NCBI RefSeq assembly: GCF_004005485.1
Contig: NZ_RZUL01000002.1
Location: forward strand, 186,001 to 250,000
Direction of reading: 5' to 3'
Length of the DNA stretch: 64,000 nt
Source: Sphingobium algorifonticola
Lineage (GTDB): Bacteria; Pseudomonadota; Alphaproteobacteria; Sphingomonadales; Sphingomonadaceae
Under the pieces are notes generated by a model. That model had not been told where the DNA came from. It searched no databases and saw only the letters and a program-made list of their open reading frames with translations. Within the stretch, counting starts at the first letter, position 1. Each line of letters begins with the position of its first letter. Shown here piece after piece: positions 39,073 through 47,660 of the stretch. Both the position numbers and the translations under genes were made by a program.

Positions 39073-39342
39073 ATGGGCATCATCATTCTTATCATCGTCG
39101 GTGGCATATTGGGCTGGCTGGCCAGCATGGTCATGCGGACCGACGGGCAGCAGGGCATCTTCCTGAACGTCGTCGTCGGGATCGTCGGCGCCGTCATCGC
39201 GGGCTTCGTCGTATCGCCGCTGCTGGGTGTCGCGCCGATCACCAGTGGCAGCTACGACATTGCATCGCTGCTGGTTTCTTTTGCCGGTGCGGTGATCCTG
39301 CTCGCGATCGTCAATCTGGTGCGTCGCGGCTCGGTGCGGTAA
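39073..39342 (+). CDS. GlsB/YeaQ/YmgE-family small membrane protein
   Basis: 89 residues with three membrane helices. It starts MGIIILIIVGGILGWLAS, typical of the transglycosylase-associated family, whose members are often stress-induced; biochemical role unknown. GGGAGGAATATC precedes the ATG. A terminator follows at 39369. Confidence 0.88.
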   Translation: MGIIILIIVGGILGWLASMVMRTDGQQGIFLNVVVGIVGAVIAGFVVSPLLGVAPITSGSYDIASLLVSFAGAVILLAIVNLVRRGSVR

Positions 39343-39368
39343 TTCGCCGCCACGTCTCTACGGAACGG

Positions 39369-39394
39369 AAAGGGCGGCTGCGGCCGCCCTTTTC
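39369..39394 (+). terminator. Intrinsic terminator after the GlsB-like gene
   Basis: Stem AAAGGGCGGC/GCCGCCCTTT with loop TGCG, followed by TTTC. The A-rich left arm means it could also terminate the small opposite-strand gene that ends at 39393. Confidence 0.85.
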
Positions 39395-39581
39395 ATGTCA
39401 GCAATGCGGATAATGCCGTGCCCGTCAAAATGGCGCAGGCGCCGGCCGACATGCCGCAGAGCATATAACCGACATGGCGGAGCATCGGCGGATGGGGCCT
39501 GCGCGCGGCCTGATTGCGGCGCAGCGATGAGAGGACGAAGCTGGTCAGCATACCATAAGTCAGTGCGGCAAACTCGATCAC
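39393..39581 (-). CDS. Small hypothetical membrane protein (GTG start)
   Basis: 62 residues beginning (M)IEFAALTYGMLTSFVLSSL and ending with a second hydrophobic helix (VGYMLCGMSAGACAILTGTA). GGAG lies six bases before the GTG, and the gene ends in a terminator hairpin, both favouring a real gene. No family recognised. Confidence 0.45.
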   Translation of the reverse strand: MIEFAALTYGMLTSFVLSSLRRNQAARRPHPPMLRHVGYMLCGMSAGACAILTGTALSALLT

Positions 39582-39711
39582 AGGCGGCTCCGAAAGGTGA
39601 CGTTTCTTCTTCTCTATACGAAGATGGTTAACGACGGCTCACCCTGACATCGGCGGATACGGCAAAACGCGCCGAAACTCCGTTGAGGCGCGGAACTTTT
39701 CGCGATTCCAT

Positions 39712-39750
39712 GAAAAAAGGGCTGGCGGCCCGTGCAGAGGCCGCCAGCCC
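39712..39750 (-). terminator. Intrinsic terminator after the TonB receptor gene of the sulfosugar locus
   Basis: Read on the minus strand, GGGCTGGCGGCC and GGCCGCCAGCCC form a perfect 12-bp stem with an eight-base loop, followed by TTTTTTC. It lies 54 bp after the receptor stop. The remainder of 39582-39804 shows no other signal. Confidence 0.92.
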
Positions 39751-39804
39751 GGCATTGCCGGAAGCGCGTGATAGCGTCGCGCCTCCGGCAATTGCGTCCT
39801 TGTA

Positions 39805-42186
39805 TCAGCGTTCGCTGCCGAAATTGACCTTGGCGGTCACCCCGAAATAGCGATCCGCTTCACGCGGAATGATGTAACGATAGGAACCGCCAGGGCCGCC
39901 CGAGACGATCGACGAGGCGAAGCTCTGGTCGAACAGATTCTTCACCTGCGCGCGAACGCTCCACCCGTTATCGGCATCGACCAGACCGGCGCTGACATCG
40001 ACGATGCCATAGCCCTTCACCGTGGTAGCCGCGCGCACCGCGGCATTTGGGCTGAGCTCATAGAGCTGGCTGGACTGATAGCTGCCCTGCGCGCCCAATT
40101 CGACATTGGCAAAGCCGCCCGTCTCGATCGTGTAGGTTGCGCCCAGCGAGCCTTTCCACTTCGGCGCATTGGCCAGCCGCGTGCCGTTGGGCACCCGCTG
40201 CGCTTCGGTCGCGCCGGGGGGCAGGCGGAACTGGTCAACCTTCGCGTCAGTATAGGCGAGGCCGCCGCTGATGTTGAAGGCGCGGCTTGGCTGCCACAAT
40301 ATGTCCGCTTCCACGCCGCGCGTCGATACGCTGCCCGCGTTGGTCAGCCGCGTAACCACCACGCCCGCCACCAGATCGGGGTTGTTCGCCTGGTAATTCT
40401 TGTACTTGGCGTAGAAACCGGTGAGGTTGAGGATCAGCGTGTTGTCGAGGAAGCGGTTCTTCAGGCCGACTTCATAGGCATCGACGGTTTCCGGCTCGAT
40501 CACCCCTGCGCCATTGGTGTTCAGGTTGAAGAACAGATTATAGGCCGGGCCCTTGTACCCGCGCGTGTAGCTGGCATAGCCCATGGTGCCGTCGCTGATG
40601 TCATATTGCAGCGCCGCCTTGCCCGACCAGTTGTCGTTCACCTTCTTCAGCTTCACGGGCTGGCCGTTCGACACGCCTGCGACCGGGCTGCCGTTGTTGT
40701 AGATGCCTGCGTCGAAATTGCCGTTCACGCCCGGTCCCGCAAGCCGCGTCGTGCGCAGGATGTTGCCGTCAAGCTGATCCGCCGTGTAGCGCAGGCCGCC
40801 AATGGCACGGAACCGGTCCGACACGTTGAACGTCAGCTGGCCGAATGCCGCCATGTTGGTGAACACCGATCCGTAATCGGTCGATCCGAAGGGGTTGGTG
40901 AAGGTGGAAACGCCCCCTGTGGTCGCGCAGGGCACGAGGCCCGGGGCGACCGCAGGCAAGGTGGAGGCAGTGCAGACGATGACGTCGCGGCTGAAAACCC
41001 GCTGCGATTCGGCGCGCGAGTAATAGAGGCCCGCGACATATTCCAGCACGCCGCCGGCCGGAGACGCGAGGCGCAATTCCTGGCTGAACGTCTTGGACGT
41101 CTGCGGGCCGACATCGTGCAACTGGTTGAGGCCGACATAAGGCCGGTCGAGCCAGTCGCCGTCGCGGATTTCGGTATTGTCCCAGTTGCGATAGGCGGTG
41201 ATCGAGGTGATGATCTGGTTCCCCAGTTCCGCGTCGATCTGCATCGACACGCCCCAGCTTTCTTCCTTCGTCTGGGTCAGCAGATTCTGGTTGATCCGGC
41301 GCGTCTCGTCGCCTGAAATGTTGGTGCCCGACAGTGCCGTCGCGGCGGCATTGCTTGGCGTGGTGCCGATGATTTCGGCGCAGCAATCGTCGTTCGCCTT
41401 GCGCCAGTCGCCGCGCAGAATGACGGTTACGGCATCGGACAGATCGGCTTCGATAACACCGCGCACGCCATAATGCTTGTATCCGTTCACCGTGCGGTTG
41501 AGCGCGATGTTGCGGATATTGCCGTCATATTCGCTGTAAAAGCCGGTGAAGCGCGAGCGAACGTCCTGGCCCAGCGGAATGTTGATCGTGGCGCGGGCGC
41601 GATATTCGTCGGCATCGAAATAGCTGGCTTCGATGGTGCCGCCGAATGTGTCCTGCGGGGCCTTGGAGACCATGCTGACGACCCCGGCCGACGCGTTCTT
41701 GCCAAACAATGTGCCCTGCGGACCGCGCAGCACTTCGATGCGTTCGATATCGACCAGATCGCCGAAGCCTTCGCCCGCGCGGCTCAGCACCACGCCGTCG
41801 ATGACCGCCGCGACCGAAGGCTCCGCCGCGATCGAAAAGTTGATGGTGCCCACGCCGCGCAGGAACAGGGCCTGGTTGAGGCTGGTGCCCGATTTGCGGA
41901 AGTTCAGCGAAGGGACCAGATATTGCGCGTTTTCAAGATTGACGCCGCCCTGTGCGGCAATCGCGTCGCCGCTCACCACCGAAACCGACAGCGGCACGTT
42001 CTGAAGATTTTCCTCGCGCTTCTGGGCGGTTACCACGATGTCGATGCCGGTCGATTCCTCTGCGGCACCGGCGGGGGTTGCGGGGTCCTGCGCCAGCGCG
42101 GGCTGCGCCAGAGCGGTCAGGCTGACGCCTGCCATCGTTGTCAGAAAAATGGAACGGATATGCGGGGCACAGGTGCGGCTAATCAT
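39805..42186 (-). CDS. TonB-dependent receptor, candidate importer for sulfoquinovosyl compounds
   Basis: 793 residues: signal peptide (1-32, ending ALAQD), TonB box IDIVVTAQKREENLQNVPLS (about 48-67), plug domain (LNQALFLRGVGTINF, VEVLRGPQGTLFGKNA-type segment IERIEVLRGPQGTLFGKN), then a barrel whose C-terminus is YFGVTAKVNFGSER. GGGAGGATCCC precedes the ATG. It is divergent from the GH31 sulfoquinovosidase-like gene with a shared 202-bp regulatory region, so an outer-membrane role in uptake of the same substrate is inferred; ligand specificity cannot be read from sequence. Confidence 0.9.
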   Translation of the reverse strand: MISRTCAPHIRSIFLTTMAGVSLTALAQPALAQDPATPAGAAEESTGIDIVVTAQKREENLQNVPLSVSVVSGDAIAAQGGVNLENAQYLVPSLNFRKSGTSLNQALFLRGVGTINFSIAAEPSVAAVIDGVVLSRAGEGFGDLVDIERIEVLRGPQGTLFGKNASAGVVSMVSKAPQDTFGGTIEASYFDADEYRARATINIPLGQDVRSRFTGFYSEYDGNIRNIALNRTVNGYKHYGVRGVIEADLSDAVTVILRGDWRKANDDCCAEIIGTTPSNAAATALSGTNISGDETRRINQNLLTQTKEESWGVSMQIDAELGNQIITSITAYRNWDNTEIRDGDWLDRPYVGLNQLHDVGPQTSKTFSQELRLASPAGGVLEYVAGLYYSRAESQRVFSRDVIVCTASTLPAVAPGLVPCATTGGVSTFTNPFGSTDYGSVFTNMAAFGQLTFNVSDRFRAIGGLRYTADQLDGNILRTTRLAGPGVNGNFDAGIYNNGSPVAGVSNGQPVKLKKVNDNWSGKAALQYDISDGTMGYASYTRGYKGPAYNLFFNLNTNGAGVIEPETVDAYEVGLKNRFLDNTLILNLTGFYAKYKNYQANNPDLVAGVVVTRLTNAGSVSTRGVEADILWQPSRAFNISGGLAYTDAKVDQFRLPPGATEAQRVPNGTRLANAPKWKGSLGATYTIETGGFANVELGAQGSYQSSQLYELSPNAAVRAATTVKGYGIVDVSAGLVDADNGWSVRAQVKNLFDQSFASSIVSGGPGGSYRYIIPREADRYFGVTAKVNFGSER

Positions 42187-42222
42187 GGGATCCTCCCGTT
42201 TTGCGTAGATTATGCTCTTTAT

Positions 42223-42240
42223 CCGGCATTCTCATGCCGG
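42223..42240. promoter_or_regulatory. Palindrome CCGGCATTCTCATGCCGG: candidate operator of the sulfosugar locus
   Basis: Perfect 7-bp inverted arms around TCTC. It lies immediately downstream of the predicted transcription start of the receptor gene, a good position for a repressor such as the LacI protein encoded at 44443. It could instead form an mRNA hairpin. Confidence 0.45.
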
Positions 42241-42249
42241 TTTGGAGCA

Positions 42250-42279
42250 GTAATAAGAGTGTCGCGGCGCCATTGTCAA
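42250..42279 (-). promoter_or_regulatory. Predicted sigma-70 promoter of the TonB receptor gene
   Basis: On the minus strand TTGACA (42274-42279) and TATTAC (42250-42255) are separated by 18 bp. The start point would be near 42243, with the palindrome at 42223-42240 just after it. For the opposite direction, TGTCATAAATATGTGACA at 42318-42335 is a second imperfect palindrome before the GH31 gene. Confidence 0.5.
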
Positions 42280-42388
42280 TCTTGAACAGGGGGAAGGACT
42301 GTGGCATTGTCCATCGCTGTCATAAATATGTGACACCCGGCAGGGGCGGCCGCGCTGCCTGATCGGGCTGTCGATCGAGAGAGGTTCC

Positions 42389-44446
42389 ATGGCGACTATC
42401 GCGCCGATCGTCCGCATTACCGATGATGGCTTCGCGCTTTGGCAGGGCGACCGTCTGGTGGCTGCGCACAGCGCCGACATGCCGATGGTGACGGTCGGCC
42501 GCGGCACGGCGGATATCGAGATGTTTCGCGGCAATTTCCGTCTCTCCGATCATGTGGAAACCCGCACCCCGCTCGCCCATGCGCGCGTCATCGAGGCGCA
42601 AGGGGACGATGCCCCGGTGCGGATCGATCTTGCCGAGAGAGAAGGAGCACCGGTGGCGCTGTCGCTGGTCGTCCAGTCCGACGCTCTCCTGCTAGAATCG
42701 CATGACAGCGCCGTCAATCGCTGCTGGCTAAGATTTTCTACTGATGGAGTAGAGAAAATCTTCGGGCTGGGCGAGCAGATGTCCTATCTCGATCTGCGCG
42801 GGCGCGTGTTTCCGGTCTGGACGTCCGAGCCGGGAGTCGGGCGGGACAAGACGAGCGCCTTCACGCAGGCGATGGACGCAGCGGGCAATGCCGGGGGCGA
42901 TTACTGGACCACCAATTATCCGCAGCCCACGATCCTGTTTGAGCGGGGCACCGCCCTGCATGTCGACACCCATGCCTATTGCGCGTTCGATTTCATGGCA
43001 GCGGATCATTTCATCATCGAATGCTGGGACATTCCGGCAAAGATCGAACTGTTCGCCGCACCGACGATGGCCGATCTGGTGTCCGCGCTTTCCACGCGGT
43101 TCGGGCGCCAGCCGCTGCTGCCCGAATGGGCTAACGGCGGCACGATCGTCGGCCTGAAGCAGGGGGAGGCGAGTTTCGCGCGGCTGGAGCGGATGATCGA
43201 CGCGGGCGTGCCCGTCACCGGACTGTGGTGCGAGGACTGGGTGGGGCTGCGCATCACCAGCTTCGGCAAGCGATTGTTCTGGGACTGGCGGTGGAACCGC
43301 GACCGTTATCCCCATCTCGACCGGCGCATCGCGGCGCTGGCGGCAAAGGGGGTGCGGTTCCTCGCCTATGTGAACCCCTATCTGGCGATCGACGGCGCGC
43401 TCTATCAGGAGGCCCTCGCCGCAGGCTATCTCGCGCTGCGCCAGGATGCCGACATGCCCTATCATGTCGATTTCGGCGAGTTCGACGCGGCCATCGTGGA
43501 CTTCACCAATCCCGATGCGGCCGAATGGTTCGCGGACCGGGTGATCGGGCGGGAAATGCTCGATCTTGGTATCATGGGCTGGATGGCCGATTTCGGGGAA
43601 TATCTGCCCACCGATGTGCGCCTGTTCGACGGGATGGACCCGATGCTGGCGCATAATGCCTGGCCGACTTTGTGGGCCAAGGTGAATGCCCGCGCGCTGG
43701 AATTGCGCGGCAAGACGGGCGAGGCGGTTTTCTTCATGCGCGCGGGCGGTACCGACGTCGGGCATTATTGTCCGCTGCTCTGGGCGGGAGACCAGTCCGT
43801 CGATTTTTCCCGGCACGACGGTATCGGCACGGTCATCACCGCCGCGCTGTCGGCGGGTCTCGTCGGCAATGCCTACAGCCACAGCGACATCGGCGGTTAC
43901 ACCAGCCTGATGGGGAATGTCCGCACCGCCGAGCTGCTGATGCGGTGGAGCGACTTGGCCGCGTTCACCCCGGTCATGCGCACGCACGAAGGCAATCGCC
44001 CGGACGAGAACCTGCAAGTCGATTCGACGCCCGAACTGCTCGACCATTTTGCCGCGATGAGCCAGCTGCATGCGGACCTTGCGCCTTACACCCGCCTGCT
44101 ATGCGAAGCGGCGCGGACAACCGGACTGCCCTTGCAACGCGCGCTGTTCCTGCATCATGAAGAGGCGATGGACAGCGACACCCTGCAAACCCACTATCTC
44201 TATGGCCGCGACCTGCTGGTCGCACCTGTCATAGAAGCCGACGCCACCCGATGGACCTGCCATCTGCCGCAGGGGACGGACTGGGTGCATCTGTGGACAG
44301 GCGCGCATCATGCGCCCGGCAGCGTCACGGTGGACGCGCCGATCGGCCGCACCCCCGCCTTCTATCGCGCCGACAGCTCCCATGCCCCTTTCTTCGCGGA
44401 TATTGCCACGCGCCATGTCGCCCGGCTGGAAGCGATCGGCCTATGA
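42389..44446 (+). CDS. GH31 glycosidase, probable sulfoquinovosidase (YihQ/SmoI-like)
   Basis: 685 residues. It should hydrolyse alpha-sulfoquinovosides such as sulfoquinovosyl-glycerol to sulfoquinovose. The GH31 nucleophile is Asp401 in GWMADFGEYLP and the acid/base Asp468 in WAGDQSVDF, 67 residues apart as in E. coli YihQ (405 and 472). The sulfonate-binding Arg and Trp of YihQ (301, 304) match Arg295 and Trp298 in SFGKRLFWDW, and Tyr508 matches Tyr504 in HSDIGGYTSL. The YihQ Gln288 position is Glu282 (CEDW). No signal peptide is visible, so it is probably cytoplasmic. GAGAGG precedes the ATG; the stop overlaps the LacI gene (ATGA). Specificity is inferred from these residues, recalled from the known enzyme. 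Confidence 0.85.
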   Translation: MATIAPIVRITDDGFALWQGDRLVAAHSADMPMVTVGRGTADIEMFRGNFRLSDHVETRTPLAHARVIEAQGDDAPVRIDLAEREGAPVALSLVVQSDALLLESHDSAVNRCWLRFSTDGVEKIFGLGEQMSYLDLRGRVFPVWTSEPGVGRDKTSAFTQAMDAAGNAGGDYWTTNYPQPTILFERGTALHVDTHAYCAFDFMAADHFIIECWDIPAKIELFAAPTMADLVSALSTRFGRQPLLPEWANGGTIVGLKQGEASFARLERMIDAGVPVTGLWCEDWVGLRITSFGKRLFWDWRWNRDRYPHLDRRIAALAAKGVRFLAYVNPYLAIDGALYQEALAAGYLALRQDADMPYHVDFGEFDAAIVDFTNPDAAEWFADRVIGREMLDLGIMGWMADFGEYLPTDVRLFDGMDPMLAHNAWPTLWAKVNARALELRGKTGEAVFFMRAGGTDVGHYCPLLWAGDQSVDFSRHDGIGTVITAALSAGLVGNAYSHSDIGGYTSLMGNVRTAELLMRWSDLAAFTPVMRTHEGNRPDENLQVDSTPELLDHFAAMSQLHADLAPYTRLLCEAARTTGLPLQRALFLHHEEAMDSDTLQTHYLYGRDLLVAPVIEADATRWTCHLPQGTDWVHLWTGAHHAPGSVTVDAPIGRTPAFYRADSSHAPFFADIATRHVARLEAIGL

Positions 44447-45474
44447 ACGAACGGCCCATGAACGAGCGCGCCACCATCCGCGACGTCGCCGAAGCCGCCG
44501 GCGTGTCGGTCAAGACCGTTTCGCGCGTTCTCAACAAGGAACGCTATGTGCGGGAGGATACGCGGGTGAAGGTGGAGGAGGCGGTGCGCAGCCTGCGCTT
44601 CAGCCCCAGCATCGCCGCGCGTGCGCTGGCGGGGCGCAAGTCCGGGCAGATCGCGCTGCTCTACGACAATCATTCGCCCTATTATATCCACCAGATCCAG
44701 GAAGGCGTGTGGGAAGCCTGTCGTGAGGAAGGTGTGCGCCTGCTCGCCCAGCCGGTCGATGTCGCCTCGCCCGATGTTGCGCGCGAAGTCGGCGGGCTGA
44801 TCGACGAGACGCATGTCGATGGGATCATCCTGTCCTCCCCCGTCACCGATTGCGCGGCGGTGCTGGCGGAGCTGGAGCGGCGCGCGATCCCGTTCGTCCG
44901 CATATCGCCGGGCACCAACCATGCGATCACCTCGTCGGTGTTCATCGACGATGTGCAGGCGGCGGACGACATGACGTCCTATCTCATCAACAACGGCCAT
45001 CGCCGCATCGGCTTCATCATCGGCCATCCCAACCATATGGCCAGCAACGAGCGGCTGTTCGGTTATCGCCGCGCGCTCGACCGGGCGGGGATCGACTATG
45101 AACCCGGCATCGTCTTTCCCGGAGAGTTTGATTTCGCCAGCGGCGTCAAGGCGGCCGAGGCCCTGCTGGCCATGGCCGATCCGCCTAGCGCGATTTTCGC
45201 CAGCAATGACGACATGGCCGCCGGGGTGCTGGCCGTCGCGCACAAGAGCGGGATCATCGTGCCGGACCAGCTTTCGGTCGCGGGCTTTGATGATACCGTG
45301 CTTGCGCAGGTCGTCTATCCGCCGCTTACCACCATTCGCCAGCCGACGCGCACGCTGGGCCAGACCGGCACGCGCCTGCTGTTCAGCATGGGGCCGGGGG
45401 CGGAGCATCGCCGCCTGCCACACGCGCTGATCGAGCGACAATCCACCCGCGCCATTCCCTTTCCCCGACCCTGA
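44443..45474 (+). CDS. LacI-family transcriptional regulator of the sulfosugar locus
   Basis: 343 residues. The N-terminal helix-turn-helix ATIRDVAEAAGVSVKTVSRV and hinge PSIAARALAGRKSG are standard LacI. The ligand-binding domain follows (VDGIILSSPVTD, SVFIDDVQAADDM, GHRRIGFIIGHP, PSAIFASNDDMAAG). It probably represses the operon and the divergent receptor until a pathway sugar binds. Two possible ATGs (44443, 44458); the first overlaps the GH31 stop. Confidence 0.92.
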   Translation: MNERPMNERATIRDVAEAAGVSVKTVSRVLNKERYVREDTRVKVEEAVRSLRFSPSIAARALAGRKSGQIALLYDNHSPYYIHQIQEGVWEACREEGVRLLAQPVDVASPDVAREVGGLIDETHVDGIILSSPVTDCAAVLAELERRAIPFVRISPGTNHAITSSVFIDDVQAADDMTSYLINNGHRRIGFIIGHPNHMASNERLFGYRRALDRAGIDYEPGIVFPGEFDFASGVKAAEALLAMADPPSAIFASNDDMAAGVLAVAHKSGIIVPDQLSVAGFDDTVLAQVVYPPLTTIRQPTRTLGQTGTRLLFSMGPGAEHRRLPHALIERQSTRAIPFPRP

Positions 45475-45491
45475 AGGATCGACATCACCCC

Positions 45492-46409
45492 ATGACCAGT
45501 TCCGCTTTTCTCCCAGCCCCCCTCAGCCAGCGTCCGCTTGGCCAGTCCGGCCTGACCGTCAGCGGGCTGTCCTGGGGCATGTGGCGTTTCAAGGGCGATG
45601 ACCTTGCCGCCGCCCGCGCGCTTGTCGATGCCGCCCTCGAATCGGGTATCACTTTGTTCGATACGGCGGATATCTACGGGCCGGACAATGGCGAAGGCTT
45701 CGGCGCGTCGGAGCGGCTGCTCGGCCGGGTCTTTGCGGCGGACAGGGGCCTGCGCGACCGCATGGTGCTGGCGACCAAGGGCGGTATCGTCATCGGCACA
45801 CCCTATGACAGCAGCGCCGATTATCTTCAGTTCGCGATCGACGCCTCGCTCTCCCGCCTGGGTGTCGATCATGTCGACCTGTGGCAGATTCACCGCCCCG
45901 ACATCCTGACGCACCCGCAGGAAATCGCGCGCACGCTGGAGGATGCGCACAAGGCCGGAAAGATCGGCGCAGTCGGCGTATCCAATTTCACGGTCGCACA
46001 GATCGAGGCGCTGACCCATTTCCTCCCCATGCCGCTTGCCACCACCCAGCCGGAGTTTTCCGCGCTCACGCTCGCACCGATCGTGTCGGGCGAGCTGGAT
46101 GTGGCGATGCGGATGGACATGGCGGTGATGGCCTGGTCGCCGCTGGGCGGCGGGCGCATCGCTGATCCGCACAGCGAGCGCGAACGTGCGGTCGTTGCCG
46201 CCCTGCGCCGGGTGGCCGAGCGTTACGGCGTTTCCGTCACCGCTGCGGCCCTCAGCTGGATCATGGCGCATCCCGCGCGCCCCATACCGATCGTCGGATC
46301 GCAGACGCCCGCGCGCATTCGCGAATCCGCCGACGCCTACAAGGTCCGCTGGACCCGTGCCGAATGGTACGCCGTCCTGACCGCATCGAGAGAGGAACCG
46401 TTGCCATGA
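45492..46409 (+). CDS. Aldo/keto reductase, candidate 6-oxo-glucose reductase (SmoB-like)
   Basis: 305 residues. The catalytic tetrad is visible: Asp and Tyr in LFDTADIYGPDNG, Lys in MVLATKGGI and His in DLWQIHRPD. The C-terminal PIVGSQTPARIRES is a cofactor-binding loop for NADP(H). In the sulfoquinovose monooxygenase pathway such an enzyme reduces 6-oxo-glucose to glucose; that role is inferred from its place between the LacI gene and the monooxygenase gene, with which it overlaps (ATGA). Confidence 0.85.
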   Translation: MTSSAFLPAPLSQRPLGQSGLTVSGLSWGMWRFKGDDLAAARALVDAALESGITLFDTADIYGPDNGEGFGASERLLGRVFAADRGLRDRMVLATKGGIVIGTPYDSSADYLQFAIDASLSRLGVDHVDLWQIHRPDILTHPQEIARTLEDAHKAGKIGAVGVSNFTVAQIEALTHFLPMPLATTQPEFSALTLAPIVSGELDVAMRMDMAVMAWSPLGGGRIADPHSERERAVVAALRRVAERYGVSVTAAALSWIMAHPARPIPIVGSQTPARIRESADAYKVRWTRAEWYAVLTASREEPLP

Positions 46410-47485
46410 ATGATGCCGCCACCAAATCCTGCGAAGTAAGCTGGTTTTCGGCGCTGTGCGACGACGACTATGAATTTCTGGGGCAGCCCGACCCGAAGCT
46501 GGCATCAAGCTGGGAGCATTGCCGCGATATCGTGATGCAGGCCGACAGCGGGGGCTTCGACAATATCCTGCTGCCCTCCGGCTATCAGCTGGGCATCGAC
46601 ACCACCATCTTCGCAGGTGCGATCGCGCCGCTGGTGAAGCAGATCCGTCTGCTGATGGCGGTGCGTATCGGCGAGGACTGGCCGCCGCAGCTGGCCCGCC
46701 GCATCGCCACGCTCGACCGCATCCTGGGCGGACGGCTGACCGTCAATATCATCTCGTCCGATCTGCCGGGCGACACGCTCGAAAGCAATCCGCGCTACGC
46801 GCGCACGCTCGAAGTGATGCAGATCCTGAAGACGATGCTGAACGGCGAGCATCTCAATCATCAGGGGGAGTTCTACACACTCGATCTCGATCCACCCAAG
46901 ATCACGACGGTTTCCGGCAAATGCCCGCCGCTCTATTTTGGTGGCCTCAGCCCCGCCGCACGCGATGCCGCTGCCCAGGGCTGCGACGTGTACCTGATGT
47001 GGCCCGATACGATGGACAAGGTGCGGGACATCATCGCCGACATGACCGCGCGCGCCGCCAGTTACGGGCGCACGCTCAAGTTCGGCTATCGCGCGCATGT
47101 GATCGTTCGGGAAACCGAGGCGGAGGCGCGCACCGCAGCGACTCGCCTGCTCTCCAAGCTGGACGACGATGCCGGTGCCGCGATCCGTGCCAAGTCACTC
47201 GACAGCCAGTCGGTCGGCGTGACGCGGCAGGCGGAACTGCGCGCGGCGGCGGGCGAAGAAGGCTATGTCGAGGATAATCTGTGGACCGGGGTTGGCCGGG
47301 CACGGTCGGGCTGCGGCGCGGCGATCGTCGGCGATCCCGATCAGGTGCTGGCCAAGCTGCGCGCCTATCAGGACGAAGGGATCGAAGCCTTCATCCTCTC
47401 CGGCTACCCCCACGCCGCCGAATGCGACCTCTTCGCGCGGCACGTCTTGCCGAAGCTGGAGCATGGACCGCTGGTTCTGGGGTAA
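46406..47485 (+). CDS. Flavin-dependent sulfonate monooxygenase (SsuD/SmoC-like), candidate sulfoquinovose monooxygenase
   Basis: 359 residues of the LLM (bacterial luciferase-like) family. It starts SCEVSWFSALCDDDYEFLG and has the SsuD-type blocks EDWPPQLARRIATLDRILGG, RLTVNIISSDLPGD and the Arg229/His231 pair in FGYRAHVIVRET, matching the sulfonate-handling Arg and His of SsuD. The C-terminal ENLWTGVGRARSGCGAAIVG and DQVLAKLRAYQDEGIEAFIL are also SsuD-like. It should use FMNH2 and O2 to release sulfite from sulfoquinovose, leaving 6-oxo-glucose. No flavin reductase is adjacent. Another C6-sulfonate substrate is possible. Confidence 0.85.
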   Translation: MNDAATKSCEVSWFSALCDDDYEFLGQPDPKLASSWEHCRDIVMQADSGGFDNILLPSGYQLGIDTTIFAGAIAPLVKQIRLLMAVRIGEDWPPQLARRIATLDRILGGRLTVNIISSDLPGDTLESNPRYARTLEVMQILKTMLNGEHLNHQGEFYTLDLDPPKITTVSGKCPPLYFGGLSPAARDAAAQGCDVYLMWPDTMDKVRDIIADMTARAASYGRTLKFGYRAHVIVRETEAEARTAATRLLSKLDDDAGAAIRAKSLDSQSVGVTRQAELRAAAGEEGYVEDNLWTGVGRARSGCGAAIVGDPDQVLAKLRAYQDEGIEAFILSGYPHAAECDLFARHVLPKLEHGPLVLG

Positions 47486-47524
47486 CCGACAGACCTGCCC
47501 TTTTCACACCGTTCCTCCCCAACA

Positions 47525-47601
47525 CCGTTCGGTTCGAGCTTGTCGAGAACTGTTCTCGATACGCCGTCGCGACAAGCTCGACAGCTACTCGAACCGAACG
47601 G
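47525..47601. repeat. Dispersed inverted repeat between the monooxygenase and glpK genes
   Basis: The left arm GTTCGGTTCGAGCTTGTCGA is the same as in the element at 24453-24530. The right arm (GACAAGCTCGA, then CTCGAACCGAAC) is interrupted, so this copy is partly decayed or extended. It separates glpK from the upstream operon. Confidence 0.75.
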
Positions 47602-47660
47602 GGAATGGGGCGGGAGAGTGGGAAAAGGGAATATCGACCGACGACGAGAGGATAACCAAA

